Shown here piece by piece: positions 6,560-13,151 of a DNA stretch of 13,151 bases. Position 1 is the stretch's first letter, and every line of letters starts with the position of its first letter. The notes beneath the pieces were generated by a model, which was given only the letters and a program-made list of their open reading frames with translations, had not been told where the DNA came from and ran no database searches. Origin of the DNA: JBBDXA01 sp040902585 (GTDB lineage Bacteria > Planctomycetota > Phycisphaerae > Phycisphaerales > Phycisphaeraceae); assembly GCA_040902585.1 (NCBI GenBank), contig JBBDXA010000230.1, forward strand, positions 1 to 13,151. The letters run 5' to 3'. The translations under genes and the position numbers were made by a program.

Positions 6560-7819
6560 ATGCCTGATGTAGCCACCACGCCCGGGATTCTGTTCACCGC
6601 CTTTGAACCCAGCGGCGATCAGGTGGCCGCGCCGGTCATTGCCCGGATTCGCCAAGCTCAGCCGAACCTGCCCATTTATGCCTTCGGCGGCGCGAAGATG
6701 GAGGCCGCCGGCGCCGCGATCATCGAGCGCACGGGGCAGCATGCCGTGATGCTTGCCGGCGCGGTCAGCCAGGTGGGCGAACACCTGACCCGGCTCAAAC
6801 GCCTGAAAGTCTGGCTGCGCGAACACGCCCTCAACACGCTCGTGCCCGTTGACAGTCCAGCCGCCAACTGGAGCATCTGCAAAGCGGTGCGGAAGATTCA
6901 GCCCAAGGCCCGCATCACGCACCTGGTCGCCCCGCAACTCTGGGCCTGGGCACCCTGGCGCCTCGGCAAGCTGCGCCGCCTGACCCATCACGTGCTCTGT
7001 CTCCTCCCCTTCGAGCCGGACTGGTTCCAGTCCCGCGGCGTCAAGGCCACCTTTGTCGGACACCCGCTCTACAACCAGATCACGCCCGGCGGCGGCGAAC
7101 ACGGCAAGCCCACCGGCAATCGCATCAACGAAGTCATGGGTCCGCTCGCATCGCACCCAGGCCTCAAACTCGCCCTGCTGCCAGGCTCCCGCGCCGGTGA
7201 GCATTTCTCCAACTGGCCGACCATGCTCCGGACATTTGAAGTGCTTTCGCGGAAACATCCCGGCCTGTGCGGCACCGTCGCGGCGATGAATGACGAAGTC
7301 GTACAGCGACTGGCGGGGATCAAGCCGAAGGGAATGAAAGACGCGCCACAGGGGCAAACCGACCGCGAGCATGGCGAACCTTCGTGGTGGCCTGACTCGC
7401 TGCACTTTCGCGTCGGCGCGGTGGATGAAATTCTGGAGTGGTGTGACGCGGTGCTCGTCGTCTCCGGCACCGCCACGCTTCAGACAGCGATTCACGAGAA
7501 GCCAATGGTCGTGCTTTACAACTACAAGCGATGGAAGTGGCACACCTTTGCCCGCTACCTGATCCGCACGCGCACGTTTGCGATTCCGAATCTGATCGCC
7601 GAAGCCCAGGGGCAGGCGCGGGCGGTGAAGGAGTTCGTCCCGCACTTCGGGCGGGTCGAGCCGATCGTCGAAGCGGTCGAGGAACTGCTGACGGACAAGG
7701 CCGCAAATGAGAAGAGGGTGGAGGCGTTGAAGGCGATCAACGCTCTCTTTCAGCCGGCGGTCTTTGCCCAGCGCGCCGCAGACGCAATTCTGGCGTTGGC
7801 GAACCTCGGCCCGGCATGA
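6560..7819 (+). CDS. lpxB: Lipid A disaccharide synthase (divergent)
   Basis: This 419-residue GT19-type glycosyltransferase is expected to join UDP-diacylglucosamine and lipid X into the lipid A disaccharide at the inner face of the cytoplasmic membrane. Family landmarks appear in order: FEPSGD at 15-20 (usual GExSGD), the catalytic-type aspartate D98 in VDSP, the LVAPQLWAWAPWR segment at 122-134, LLPFEPDWF at 148-156, FVGHPL at 165-170, LLPGSR at 206-211 and SGTATLQTA at 302-310. An NYKRWKWH segment and IPNLIAE lie at 321-348. It departs from enterobacterial enzymes in the first helix region and in the MGxxEV motif, which reads SQVGEHL here. It is somewhat longer than usual because of an insert near 174-200 and an acidic stretch near 255-280. 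No Shine-Dalgarno site precedes the ATG. A related GT-B glycosyltransferase role cannot be fully excluded. Confidence 0.88.
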   Translation: MPDVATTPGILFTAFEPSGDQVAAPVIARIRQAQPNLPIYAFGGAKMEAAGAAIIERTGQHAVMLAGAVSQVGEHLTRLKRLKVWLREHALNTLVPVDSPAANWSICKAVRKIQPKARITHLVAPQLWAWAPWRLGKLRRLTHHVLCLLPFEPDWFQSRGVKATFVGHPLYNQITPGGGEHGKPTGNRINEVMGPLASHPGLKLALLPGSRAGEHFSNWPTMLRTFEVLSRKHPGLCGTVAAMNDEVVQRLAGIKPKGMKDAPQGQTDREHGEPSWWPDSLHFRVGAVDEILEWCDAVLVVSGTATLQTAIHEKPMVVLYNYKRWKWHTFARYLIRTRTFAIPNLIAEAQGQARAVKEFVPHFGRVEPIVEAVEELLTDKAANEKRVEALKAINALFQPAVFAQRAADAILALANLGPA

Positions 7820-7889
7820 ACCGTCCCATTCATCGGCAGGTGCATTCGCATTAGGGAATCCCCCACGGCTTACCGCGGACACTCCCCCA

Positions 7890-7918
7890 TTGTCCTATGG
7901 AGGCCGGGACTCCATAAT
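7890..7918 (+). promoter_or_regulatory. Candidate promoter of the response regulator, with a palindrome in its spacer
   Basis: TTGTCC (7890-7895) and CATAAT (7913-7918) are exactly 17 bases apart, with four and five consensus matches. An inverted repeat, TATGGAG (7896-7902) and CTCCATA (7910-7916) with a 7-base spacer, starts right after the -35 and runs into the -10. A dimeric protein bound there would block polymerase or alter the spacer. Transcription would begin near 7925, giving a leader of about 110 bases. Confidence 0.45.
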
Positions 7919-8035
7919 CCTCCTGCACGCGGATCGTCGATGCGTGCCGAGGCAACTCGCAGATTTCCTGCTGTGTGCTCATTTGTACCTGTCCGCAGGC
8001 GCACCAGCCAAAACAGAATTACAGGCAGTCACTTG

Positions 8036-8752
8036 ATGTCCACACCGAAGGCTCAGCGTCGTCCGACCCCAGGCAGCGAGGCACGAAAAATTCGCGTGCT
8101 GATCGTCGATGACCACCCCATTGTCCGTCGCGGCATTGTCGCGATGATCAACCAGGACCCCGGCCTCGAAGTCTGCGGCGAAGCGGAGGGCTATCACGAA
8201 GGGCTCGATCTCATCCGCAAAGTGAATCCGGACCTGGCGATCATCGATCTGACATTGCCGGACATCAGCGGCCTGGAACTGGTCAAGCAGGTCAAGGCCA
8301 TCGCCCCGACGATGCCCATGCTCGTGCTCTCGATGCACGAGGAAACGCTCTACGCCGAGCGCGTGCTCCGGGCCGGTGCCCGCGGCTACATCATGAAACA
8401 GGAAGGCACGGAGAAGCTCATCGACGCGATTGCCGCCGTCATGCGCGGCGATATTTACGTCAGTGAAAAGATGGCCTCACGCATGCTTGGGAAACTGGTC
8501 GACGGCAAAAAGGGGACCGGCACCTCACCGCTGGAACGCCTCAGCGATCGCGAGTTGGAAGTCTTCGAGCTGCTCGGCCGCGGACTGGGCACGCGCGAAG
8601 TCGCCGAGCGGTTGTGCGTCAGCATCAAGACCATCGAATCGCACCGCGAACACATCAAAGAGAAGCTACAACTGAAAAATGCCACCGAACTGGTGCAGCA
8701 CGCGACGCAGTGGGTGATGAGCCAGATGACGGATGGGCGCGAGGAAAAATAG
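8036..8752 (+). CDS. NarL/FixJ-family response regulator (orphan)
   Basis: This 238-residue two-domain regulator is controlled by phosphorylation from an unknown histidine kinase and binds DNA. The receiver domain (about 18-138) has the acidic pair D25/D26, the phosphoacceptor D71 in IIDLTLP, the switch residue S99 in LVLSM, and K121. A linker of about 25 residues leads to a LuxR-type helix-turn-helix at about 166-228, with LSDRELEVFELLGRGLGTREVAE followed by a recognition helix around SIKTIESHREHI. The ATG at 8036 is chosen over an earlier in-frame start at 7940 because the extra 32 residues look non-coding, and the receiver fold starts soon after 8036. No strong ribosome site is seen. No kinase gene is in the window. 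It lies 56 bases before the helical-repeat gene and may be co-transcribed with it. Confidence 0.92.
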   Translation: MSTPKAQRRPTPGSEARKIRVLIVDDHPIVRRGIVAMINQDPGLEVCGEAEGYHEGLDLIRKVNPDLAIIDLTLPDISGLELVKQVKAIAPTMPMLVLSMHEETLYAERVLRAGARGYIMKQEGTEKLIDAIAAVMRGDIYVSEKMASRMLGKLVDGKKGTGTSPLERLSDRELEVFELLGRGLGTREVAERLCVSIKTIESHREHIKEKLQLKNATELVQHATQWVMSQMTDGREEK

Positions 8753-8808
8753 AAGCTGCGCGAGCGATCGTTCGAGCGGATTGCCCGTTATCGTGTAGGG
8801 TGGATCTC

Positions 8809-9786
8809 ATGAACGAGTTGCCTTTCGAAAGCGATCAGCAGCGCGACACCTTCCTCGCGAAGCTGCGGACGAGCGGCTACCGCGGTGTGCCCGTGCCGGT
8901 CATCGAGCGATTGCTGAATCAGATCGATGCCAAGTGCATCGAAGCGGGCGCGAAGGCCGCGGTCAACAACCCGCAGCCACACTTCTCCAAACTCATCGTC
9001 GAAACCTTCTGGGCGCGTCGGCAGATGGAGCGCCACCAGGCGACGCCGGATGAAGGCCTGTCGTTTCTGGTTGCCGCCCTGCTGGCGATGAAGGAACTCA
9101 ACAAACAGGCTGAGGCGATTTTTCTGGAGGCAGCCAACGACAGCGACTCCACGCCGATGCTGGCGATCACCGGTCTTCACGCACTGGTGCAGATGGAGCA
9201 TCCGGACGCGGAGCCCATCGCCCGTCGCCTGCTCGAAGACCCGCGCGAAGGTGTGCGGGCCCATGCGGCCGCCGTGTGGCCGCGGCTGAATCCGGAGGCG
9301 TACAACGCCCTGCTGGCGACGTTGAAGAAACCGCTGATCGACACGCCCACGGCCGGGAAAGTTCTGGTGGGCCTTCTCCAAAGTCAGCGACCGGGCGCGA
9401 TGGATCATGTCGTGCGCTGGCTGAGCGGGCGCGATGCCACCACGCTGGGCCGCTGCTGCGCGGACCTGAGCATTTACCGGCCACCCGGGGCATCGCAGGC
9501 GATGATCCGCGTGCTCGATGGCGCAACCAAACAGGAAGCCCGCCAGACACTGATGCAGATGCTCTACCGCGTGGGCGATGCGGCCGCATCCGCAAAGCTG
9601 ATTGCCATCGTCGAGACCGGCAGCGATGCGGAGGCCCGGTACATCGTAGAAGAAATGTCCGGCTACGAGAAGACGCCGGGATGGAATGATCAACTCCGCG
9701 CCGCCGTGCGCCATCGCGGCGACGAAAGCCTGCTGCCGATCATCGATCAGGCCGTGCGCGACGCCGCCAACTGGCGTGACCGGTGA
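8809..9786 (+). CDS. HEAT-like helical-repeat protein of unknown function
   Basis: This 325-residue protein is almost entirely alpha-helical, with no signal peptide or membrane segment. Between about 82 and 320 it shows successive helix pairs of 30-35 residues. Examples are AITGLHALVQMEHPDAEPIA, then LLEDPREGVRAHAAAVWPRL, and later LMQMLYRVGDAAASAKLIAI, in the style of HEAT/PBS-lyase repeats. Such proteins usually act as scaffolds for protein binding, so no specific reaction can be assigned. The ATG at 8809 is preceded by AGGGTGG at a workable distance; an upstream extension overlapping the regulator gene reads as out-of-frame shadow. It follows the response regulator by 56 bases in the same direction and ends one base short of the convergent UDP-sugar gene. 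Confidence 0.8.
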   Translation: MNELPFESDQQRDTFLAKLRTSGYRGVPVPVIERLLNQIDAKCIEAGAKAAVNNPQPHFSKLIVETFWARRQMERHQATPDEGLSFLVAALLAMKELNKQAEAIFLEAANDSDSTPMLAITGLHALVQMEHPDAEPIARRLLEDPREGVRAHAAAVWPRLNPEAYNALLATLKKPLIDTPTAGKVLVGLLQSQRPGAMDHVVRWLSGRDATTLGRCCADLSIYRPPGASQAMIRVLDGATKQEARQTLMQMLYRVGDAAASAKLIAIVETGSDAEARYIVEEMSGYEKTPGWNDQLRAAVRHRGDESLLPIIDQAVRDAANWRDR

Positions 9787-9787
9787 A

Positions 9788-10789
9788 TCATTTCGATGAA
9801 CTCTTGTGAGCCGTGTGATCCGTCGGTTTGCGGAACATGGAAAGATCCAGCGACTTGAAATACGCGATCGTCTTCATCAGCCCGTCGCGCAGCGCGACCT
9901 TCGGCTCCCAGCCCAGCTTTTCCTTCGCCAGAGAAATATCCGGCTTGCGCTGAAGGGGATCGTCATTCGGCAGCGGCAGGTACACGATCTTGCTCGCACT
10001 GCCGGTGAGTTCGACCACCGCCTCGGCGAGCTGCTTGATGGTGAACTCACCGGGGTTGCCGATATTGACCGGGCCGACGAAGTCATCGGGGCCGTTCATG
10101 TGGGCGATGATGGCGTTCACCAGATCATCGCAGTAGCAAAACGAACGCGTCTGTGACCCGTCGCCATAAATGGTGATGTCCTGGTTGCTGATGGCCTGGA
10201 CGATGAAGTTGCTGACCACGCGCCCGTCATACGGATGCATGCGCGGGCCGTAGGTATTGAAGATGCGCACGACGCGGATGTTCACGCCGTTGGCGCGGTG
10301 GTAGTCAAAGAAGAGCGTCTCGGCTGCGCGCTTGCCTTCGTCGTAACAGGCGCGGATGCCGATGGGGTTGACGTTGCCGCGATAGGCTTCGGTTTGCGGG
10401 TGATGCTCGGGCGTCGGGTCGCCATAGATTTCACTGGTCGAGGCCTGGAGCACTTTGGCCCGGCAGCGCTTGGCCATGCCCAGCACATTGATCGCGCCCA
10501 TGACGGAGACCTTCATGGTCTTGATCGGGTTGTACTGATAGTGGACCGGCGATGCGGGGCAGGCCATGTTGTAAATCTCATCGACCTCGAGCCACATCGG
10601 GTGCGTGATGTCGTGGCGGATGAGTTCGAAGTTGGATTTGCCCAGCAGGTGGGTGATGTTGTTCTTCTGACTGGTGAAGAAGTTATCCAGACAGATGACA
10701 TCGTGGCCGGCGTTGACCATGCGATCGCAGATGTGCGAGCCGAGAAAGCCGGCACCGCCGGTGACGAGGATGCGTTTCAAAGTAGGCAT
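9788..10789 (-). CDS. uxs: UDP-glucuronate decarboxylase (UDP-xylose synthase)
   Basis: This 333-residue extended SDR enzyme converts UDP-glucuronate to UDP-xylose with bound NAD, supplying xylose for surface polysaccharide or glycan. The Rossmann motif GGAGFLG is at 11-17. The catalytic set is T118 and E120 in STSEIYGDP, plus Y149 and K153 in CYDEGKR. Motifs specific to the UXS branch are MACPASPVHYQYNPIKT at 75-91, GNVNPIG at 138-144, FNTYGPRM at 177-184 and GDGSQTRSFCYCDD at 209-222. The segment HPYDGRVVSNF is also typical. The ATG at 10789 is preferred because the GxxGxxG strand starts right after it; the in-frame extension to 10858 has no family counterpart. No clear Shine-Dalgarno site is seen. 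A hairpin lies in its leader about 25 bases upstream. The C-terminal tail (HTAHKSSSK) is short and polar. Confidence 0.95.
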   Translation of the reverse strand: MPTLKRILVTGGAGFLGSHICDRMVNAGHDVICLDNFFTSQKNNITHLLGKSNFELIRHDITHPMWLEVDEIYNMACPASPVHYQYNPIKTMKVSVMGAINVLGMAKRCRAKVLQASTSEIYGDPTPEHHPQTEAYRGNVNPIGIRACYDEGKRAAETLFFDYHRANGVNIRVVRIFNTYGPRMHPYDGRVVSNFIVQAISNQDITIYGDGSQTRSFCYCDDLVNAIIAHMNGPDDFVGPVNIGNPGEFTIKQLAEAVVELTGSASKIVYLPLPNDDPLQRKPDISLAKEKLGWEPKVALRDGLMKTIAYFKSLDLSMFRKPTDHTAHKSSSK

Positions 10790-10813
10790 GGGAAGGCGAA
10801 ACTCCAATCGGGG

Positions 10814-10838
10814 AGCACCATCCCGACAGGGTGGTGCT
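10814..10838. repeat. Bulged hairpin in the leader of the UDP-xylose synthase gene
   Basis: AGCACCA (10814-10820) pairs with TGGTGCT (10832-10838). Three more C-G pairs form inside after a one-base bulge, around a 4-base loop. No T run follows on either strand. It may be a leader hairpin, weak transcription barrier after the 142-residue gene, or a dispersed palindrome. Confidence 0.45.
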
Positions 10839-10952
10839 ATTCGTGAACAGACGCCCACAGCGCGGCATGACAGCTCCGGCGCGCGGACCTACACCTCGCC
10901 ATTATCGGCTAATCAGAGCCTTCAGTTTTCCGGGATTGCCAAACTTCGCCGA

Positions 10953-11381
10953 TCAATGCGATTCGACTTCGAATCTCGCGCCCTTTTCAACATCGAAGCT
11001 CACGAGCTGCCCCACCGAAAACTCACTCGCCTTCTGAATCGCCATGAGCTGGCACGTGAACGGGCAGCCGCAGAAAAGCGTGATGGTGTTGGCGGTTTCA
11101 TCGGTGCTGATAATCCGACCCTGGATGCGGCGCGGGCGGCCGTAGACCGGCTCGATGAAACGTCCGCCGGTGGTCACGACATCGACGCGCTTGGCCTGCG
11201 CAAAGATGCGGCCGGTGATGGGCCTGTTCAGCTCGGCGTGTTTCAGTCCCTCCGATGCGCTGGCGACGGCAAGGTGAATCCGATAATCCGTGCCCGGCAG
11301 CGCGAGGATGACAAGGCCATCCTTTCGCTCGGCGAGCAGGGCATGCACTACGGGGTTGTCAATCGCGGTGACGTGCGCCAT
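10953..11381 (-). CDS. Conserved-looking hypothetical protein with a CxCxxxC motif
   Basis: I do not recognise this 142-residue protein. It appears rich in beta strands (GLVILALPG, DYRIHLAVAS, RIQGRIISTD, NTITLFCG, QLVSFDVEKG), like a small barrel or OB-type fold. There is no signal peptide or membrane segment. Residues 103-111 read FCGCPFTCQ, so three cysteines (C104, C106, C110) could bind a metal or form a disulfide. The frame has good high-GC codon use and an ATG start with a weak GAGA element upstream. It is transcribed toward the UDP-xylose synthase gene, 163 bases away, and diverges from the 170-residue gene. Confidence 0.7.
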   Translation of the reverse strand: MAHVTAIDNPVVHALLAERKDGLVILALPGTDYRIHLAVASASEGLKHAELNRPITGRIFAQAKRVDVVTTGGRFIEPVYGRPRRIQGRIISTDETANTITLFCGCPFTCQLMAIQKASEFSVGQLVSFDVEKGARFEVESH

Positions 11382-11459
11382 TTGCGTTTCTCACAAGGTT
11401 TTCACCGCCAACATCACGCGGCGGGAGAGCATAAGATAGCGTGCTTCGATTCCGTGCGC

Positions 11460-11492
11460 CCCGGCATGGGGATTTGAAGTCCCCATGCCGGG
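11460..11492. repeat. Perfect 13-bp-stem palindrome between two divergent hypothetical genes
   Basis: CCCGGCATGGGGA (11460-11472) and TCCCCATGCCGGG (11480-11492) are exact reverse complements with a 7-base spacer. No T run follows on either side, and both flanking genes point away from it, so it is not a terminator for them. It could be an operator serving both genes, or a stand-alone dispersed palindrome. Confidence 0.6.
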
Positions 11493-11525
11493 TGCCTGCA
11501 TGCTCACTCTCGAAAACCATTCCTC

Positions 11526-12038
11526 GTGACCGACTCCAAACGCATCAACAAGTCTTACTGCACCGATCGTATTCACGTCGAGTACGCCCACGTCGGTCTC
11601 TATGATGTGGGCGATCGCAAAGTCTGGATCGCCAAAAAGAAATGGGGCGTCGTTCCCGTGCGCGTCAGCCACGCCCGCCTGCTCGTCGGCGGCACGCAGG
11701 ACACCTCCACTGCCGACAAAGACCGCTACCTCTGCTACTGGTACCACACGCCCCACACCGGCGAGGGCTACGTGCACGGCTACCCCATCGAGTGGGACGA
11801 AGCTCATCTCATGATCCGCCTCGATCCCAACTGGGACTACGAGAAAATGCTCTTCATCCCCACGCAGGAATCGAACAAGATCGAACGCAACATCGAACAG
11901 CAGTACAAATGGGGCCAGAAGATTTTTGATTCCTACGTGGCCGCGAAACCGGCGTTCCCCCTGAGCTGGCACATGGTCGGCCCCCGCGCCGCCGACTCCA
12001 TGTTTTACATCCAGCGCTTCGAGCCCAAAGACACGTAA
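11526..12038 (+). CDS. Hypothetical protein, 170 residues
   Basis: I do not recognise this protein. It is rich in aromatic and charged residues (for example HVEYAHVGLYDVGDRKVW, RYLCYWYHTP, GYPIEWDEAHLMIRLDPNW), as in a soluble globular protein; it has no signal peptide or membrane segment. Predicted strands dominate the first two thirds, and a helix at about 115-138 (SNKIERNIEQQYKWGQKIF) precedes a polar end. Translation begins at GTG because no ATG lies in frame upstream before the non-coding palindrome; a Shine-Dalgarno site is lacking. Codon use matches the other genes of the window. It converges with recO across a gap of under 60 bases. Confidence 0.7.
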   Translation: MTDSKRINKSYCTDRIHVEYAHVGLYDVGDRKVWIAKKKWGVVPVRVSHARLLVGGTQDTSTADKDRYLCYWYHTPHTGEGYVHGYPIEWDEAHLMIRLDPNWDYEKMLFIPTQESNKIERNIEQQYKWGQKIFDSYVAAKPAFPLSWHMVGPRAADSMFYIQRFEPKDT

Positions 12039-12063
12039 TCAACACCGCCCCCGTTTAGCGGTC

Positions 12064-12077
12064 GCACCGATAGGTGC
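12064..12077. repeat. Small hairpin between convergent stops
   Basis: GCACC and GGTGC pair around GATA in the 57-base gap between the 170-residue gene and recO. The stem has only five base pairs and no T run follows, so terminator function is doubtful. Confidence 0.25.
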
Positions 12078-12095
12078 ACCCGCCGCGACACACGT

Positions 12096-12941
12096 TCATC
12101 CGCGCTCCCCATTCAACACAAACCCCATCGTCGGCAACTCGCGATCCACAATCGCCCGGACATAAACACAAAGCAACCGATTCGCCCGCGTCAGTCGCTC
12201 CGCATCCATCGCCTCAACCGCCGCCGCACCCTTCCCTTCATCCAGTGAACGCAGCAGCGCCACCGTCTCTTTCCGCACGCGCCAAGGCCCGCCGCTGCTC
12301 ACACGCCCCGCCGCCACCGACTCCACTGCCTCGCGCGTCAGCCCACCCGCCCGCGCGTCGAACACCAGGGCACCGCTGGCCGCTGAAGCGGCCGCGCCGG
12401 CACCGTCACGCTCATCCAATGCCTCCCCACTTCTCACATCCACCTTCAACTCCGGCTTGAACCCGCAGTCACTGAGCACATCCCACTGAAACCTGAGCAG
12501 CACCGCCTGCGCCCCCGGCCCCCCCGCCGCTCGCGGCTTAGCGCTCTCTTCCCCTATCGCCTCCAGAAACCTCACCATCGCATCAAACGTCACCGGATGG
12601 GCATCGTGATCCGCCGTGAGCGCCCCCGCCAGGTCCGCCGCGTACATGCCCAATCGCCACGCGGTCAGGTCCGTGCGCAGGTGATGAAACGGATCCTGCA
12701 AATCCCACTCGGTGATGGCAGCGAGTTCCGTCGTGGGTTTGATGGTGGCGATCACTTCACCGCGCGTGAGCAGATCGATGCCGCCGCTGAATCGCGCGAT
12801 CGCCCCAGGGCTCGTGCGCCTGCTTCCCTTCGCCAACCCGCGCACCTTCCCCTGCTCGCGCGTGAACAGCGCCACCACCTGGCTGGTCTCGGACCAGTCA
12901 ATGTGGCGAATGCAGACAGCCTGGTCTTTGAATCGCGACAT
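12096..12941 (-). CDS. recO: DNA repair protein RecO
   Basis: This 281-residue protein matches RecO, which with RecR loads RecA onto SSB-coated single-stranded DNA in the RecF pathway. The N-terminal OB fold (about 1-80) carries the family pattern DWSETSQVVALFTREQGKVRGLAKGSRR at 15-42. A helical C-terminal domain follows, including FDAMVRFLEAIGEE and the segment VLSDCGFKPELKVD at 155-168. Many RecO proteins have a four-cysteine zinc site after CGF; here only C159 is present there, and the region is replaced by an Ala/Gly-rich stretch at about 178-200. The ATG overlaps the valS stop by one base (TAATG), implying translational coupling to valS. Confidence 0.87.
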   Translation of the reverse strand: MSRFKDQAVCIRHIDWSETSQVVALFTREQGKVRGLAKGSRRTSPGAIARFSGGIDLLTRGEVIATIKPTTELAAITEWDLQDPFHHLRTDLTAWRLGMYAADLAGALTADHDAHPVTFDAMVRFLEAIGEESAKPRAAGGPGAQAVLLRFQWDVLSDCGFKPELKVDVRSGEALDERDGAGAAASAASGALVFDARAGGLTREAVESVAAGRVSSGGPWRVRKETVALLRSLDEGKGAAAVEAMDAERLTRANRLLCVYVRAIVDRELPTMGFVLNGERG

Positions 12942-13150
12942 TACAATGAAGCCACCTCCACTCGCACCGCCTCCAACTCCTTTTCCGCCGCCGTGAGCTG
13001 GTCGCGCGTCTGCTGCACGAGATGGGCCGGGGCCTTGTCGGTGTAGGCCGCGTTGCTCAGTCGGCCCTTCAGCGCAGCCACCGATTTCTCCAGTTCCGCG
13101 AGCCGCTTGGTCAGGCGTGTCTTCTCCGCATCCGCATCGATCAGTCCGTG
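12941..13150 (-). CDS. valS: Valyl-tRNA synthetase, C-terminal end (partial)
   Basis: Only the last 69 residues are in the window; the rest lies beyond the right edge. They form the C-terminal coiled coil that binds tRNA in ValS: a GLIDADAEKTRLTKRLAELE helix, a turn with LSNAAYTDKAPAHLV, and a return helix with RDQLTAAEKELEAV. The LSNxxYxxKAPxxxV turn is diagnostic of the family. The TAA stop shares its final A with the ATG of recO. Confidence 0.9.
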   Translation of the reverse strand, partial: HGLIDADAEKTRLTKRLAELEKSVAALKGRLSNAAYTDKAPAHLVQQTRDQLTAAEKELEAVRVEVASL

Positions 13151-13151
13151 C

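Noticed and set aside
6320..7882. A 520-codon minus-strand frame opposite lpxB
   Set aside because: It crosses the palindromic element and the cysK promoter region and lies antisense to the clear lpxB motifs, so it is a shadow frame.
7820..8035. A possible small gene or extended N-terminus of the response regulator upstream of 8036
   Set aside because: The in-frame extension is Arg-rich with no receiver-domain counterpart, and the stretch holds a candidate promoter with an inverted repeat.
12074..12460. Plus-strand Pro/His-rich frame opposite recO
   Set aside because: The composition is typical of the reverse strand of an Ala/Gly-rich high-GC gene, and RecO motifs are clear on the minus strand.

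Overview
The window comes from a high-GC Gram-negative bacterium, most likely a member of the Planctomycetota and plausibly of the Phycisphaerae. That placement is an inference. It rests on a divergent lipid A disaccharide synthase, a very large TPR/STN/secretin protein, a UDP-xylose-synthase-type epimerase, orphan conserved hypothetical genes and mixed start-codon use. No rRNA, tRNA, CRISPR array or complete insertion sequence was found.

Layout. Positions 164-3577 (minus) hold one very large outer-membrane secretin, with an intrinsic terminator behind it (84-120) and its own leader and promoter in a gap of about 480 bp. Positions 4056-6282 (minus) form a run of four genes: cysK (O-acetylserine sulfhydrylase), a small HEPN/UPF0332-like protein, an 85-residue partner of unknown function, and tpx (thiol peroxidase), closed by an intrinsic terminator at 3979-4009. 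The cysK/lpxB divergent gap carries a 126-bp element with 35-nt imperfect inverted ends that each fold on themselves. Next, on the plus strand, come lpxB (6560-7819), an orphan NarL/FixJ-type response regulator (8036-8752) and a helical-repeat protein (8809-9786). The last meets a UDP-glucuronate decarboxylase (9788-10789, minus) tail to tail with a single base between stops. A 142-residue cysteine-containing hypothetical (10953-11381, minus) and a 170-residue hypothetical (11526-12038, plus) diverge from a gap with a 13-bp perfect-stem palindrome. The right end has recO (12096-12941, minus) overlapping by one base the stop of valS, which runs off the window.

How the genes relate. Most are household functions: cysteine synthesis and thiol peroxide detoxification (cysK, tpx), envelope building (lpxB, UDP-xylose synthesis, secretin), recombination repair (recO) and translation (valS). 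The less understood content is the HEPN pair inserted between cysK and tpx, the two divergent hypotheticals, the orphan regulator whose putative promoter has a palindrome between its -35 and -10 boxes, and several intergenic palindromes. I do not see a convincing complete novel defence or biosynthetic system. The HEPN pair is the nearest candidate.
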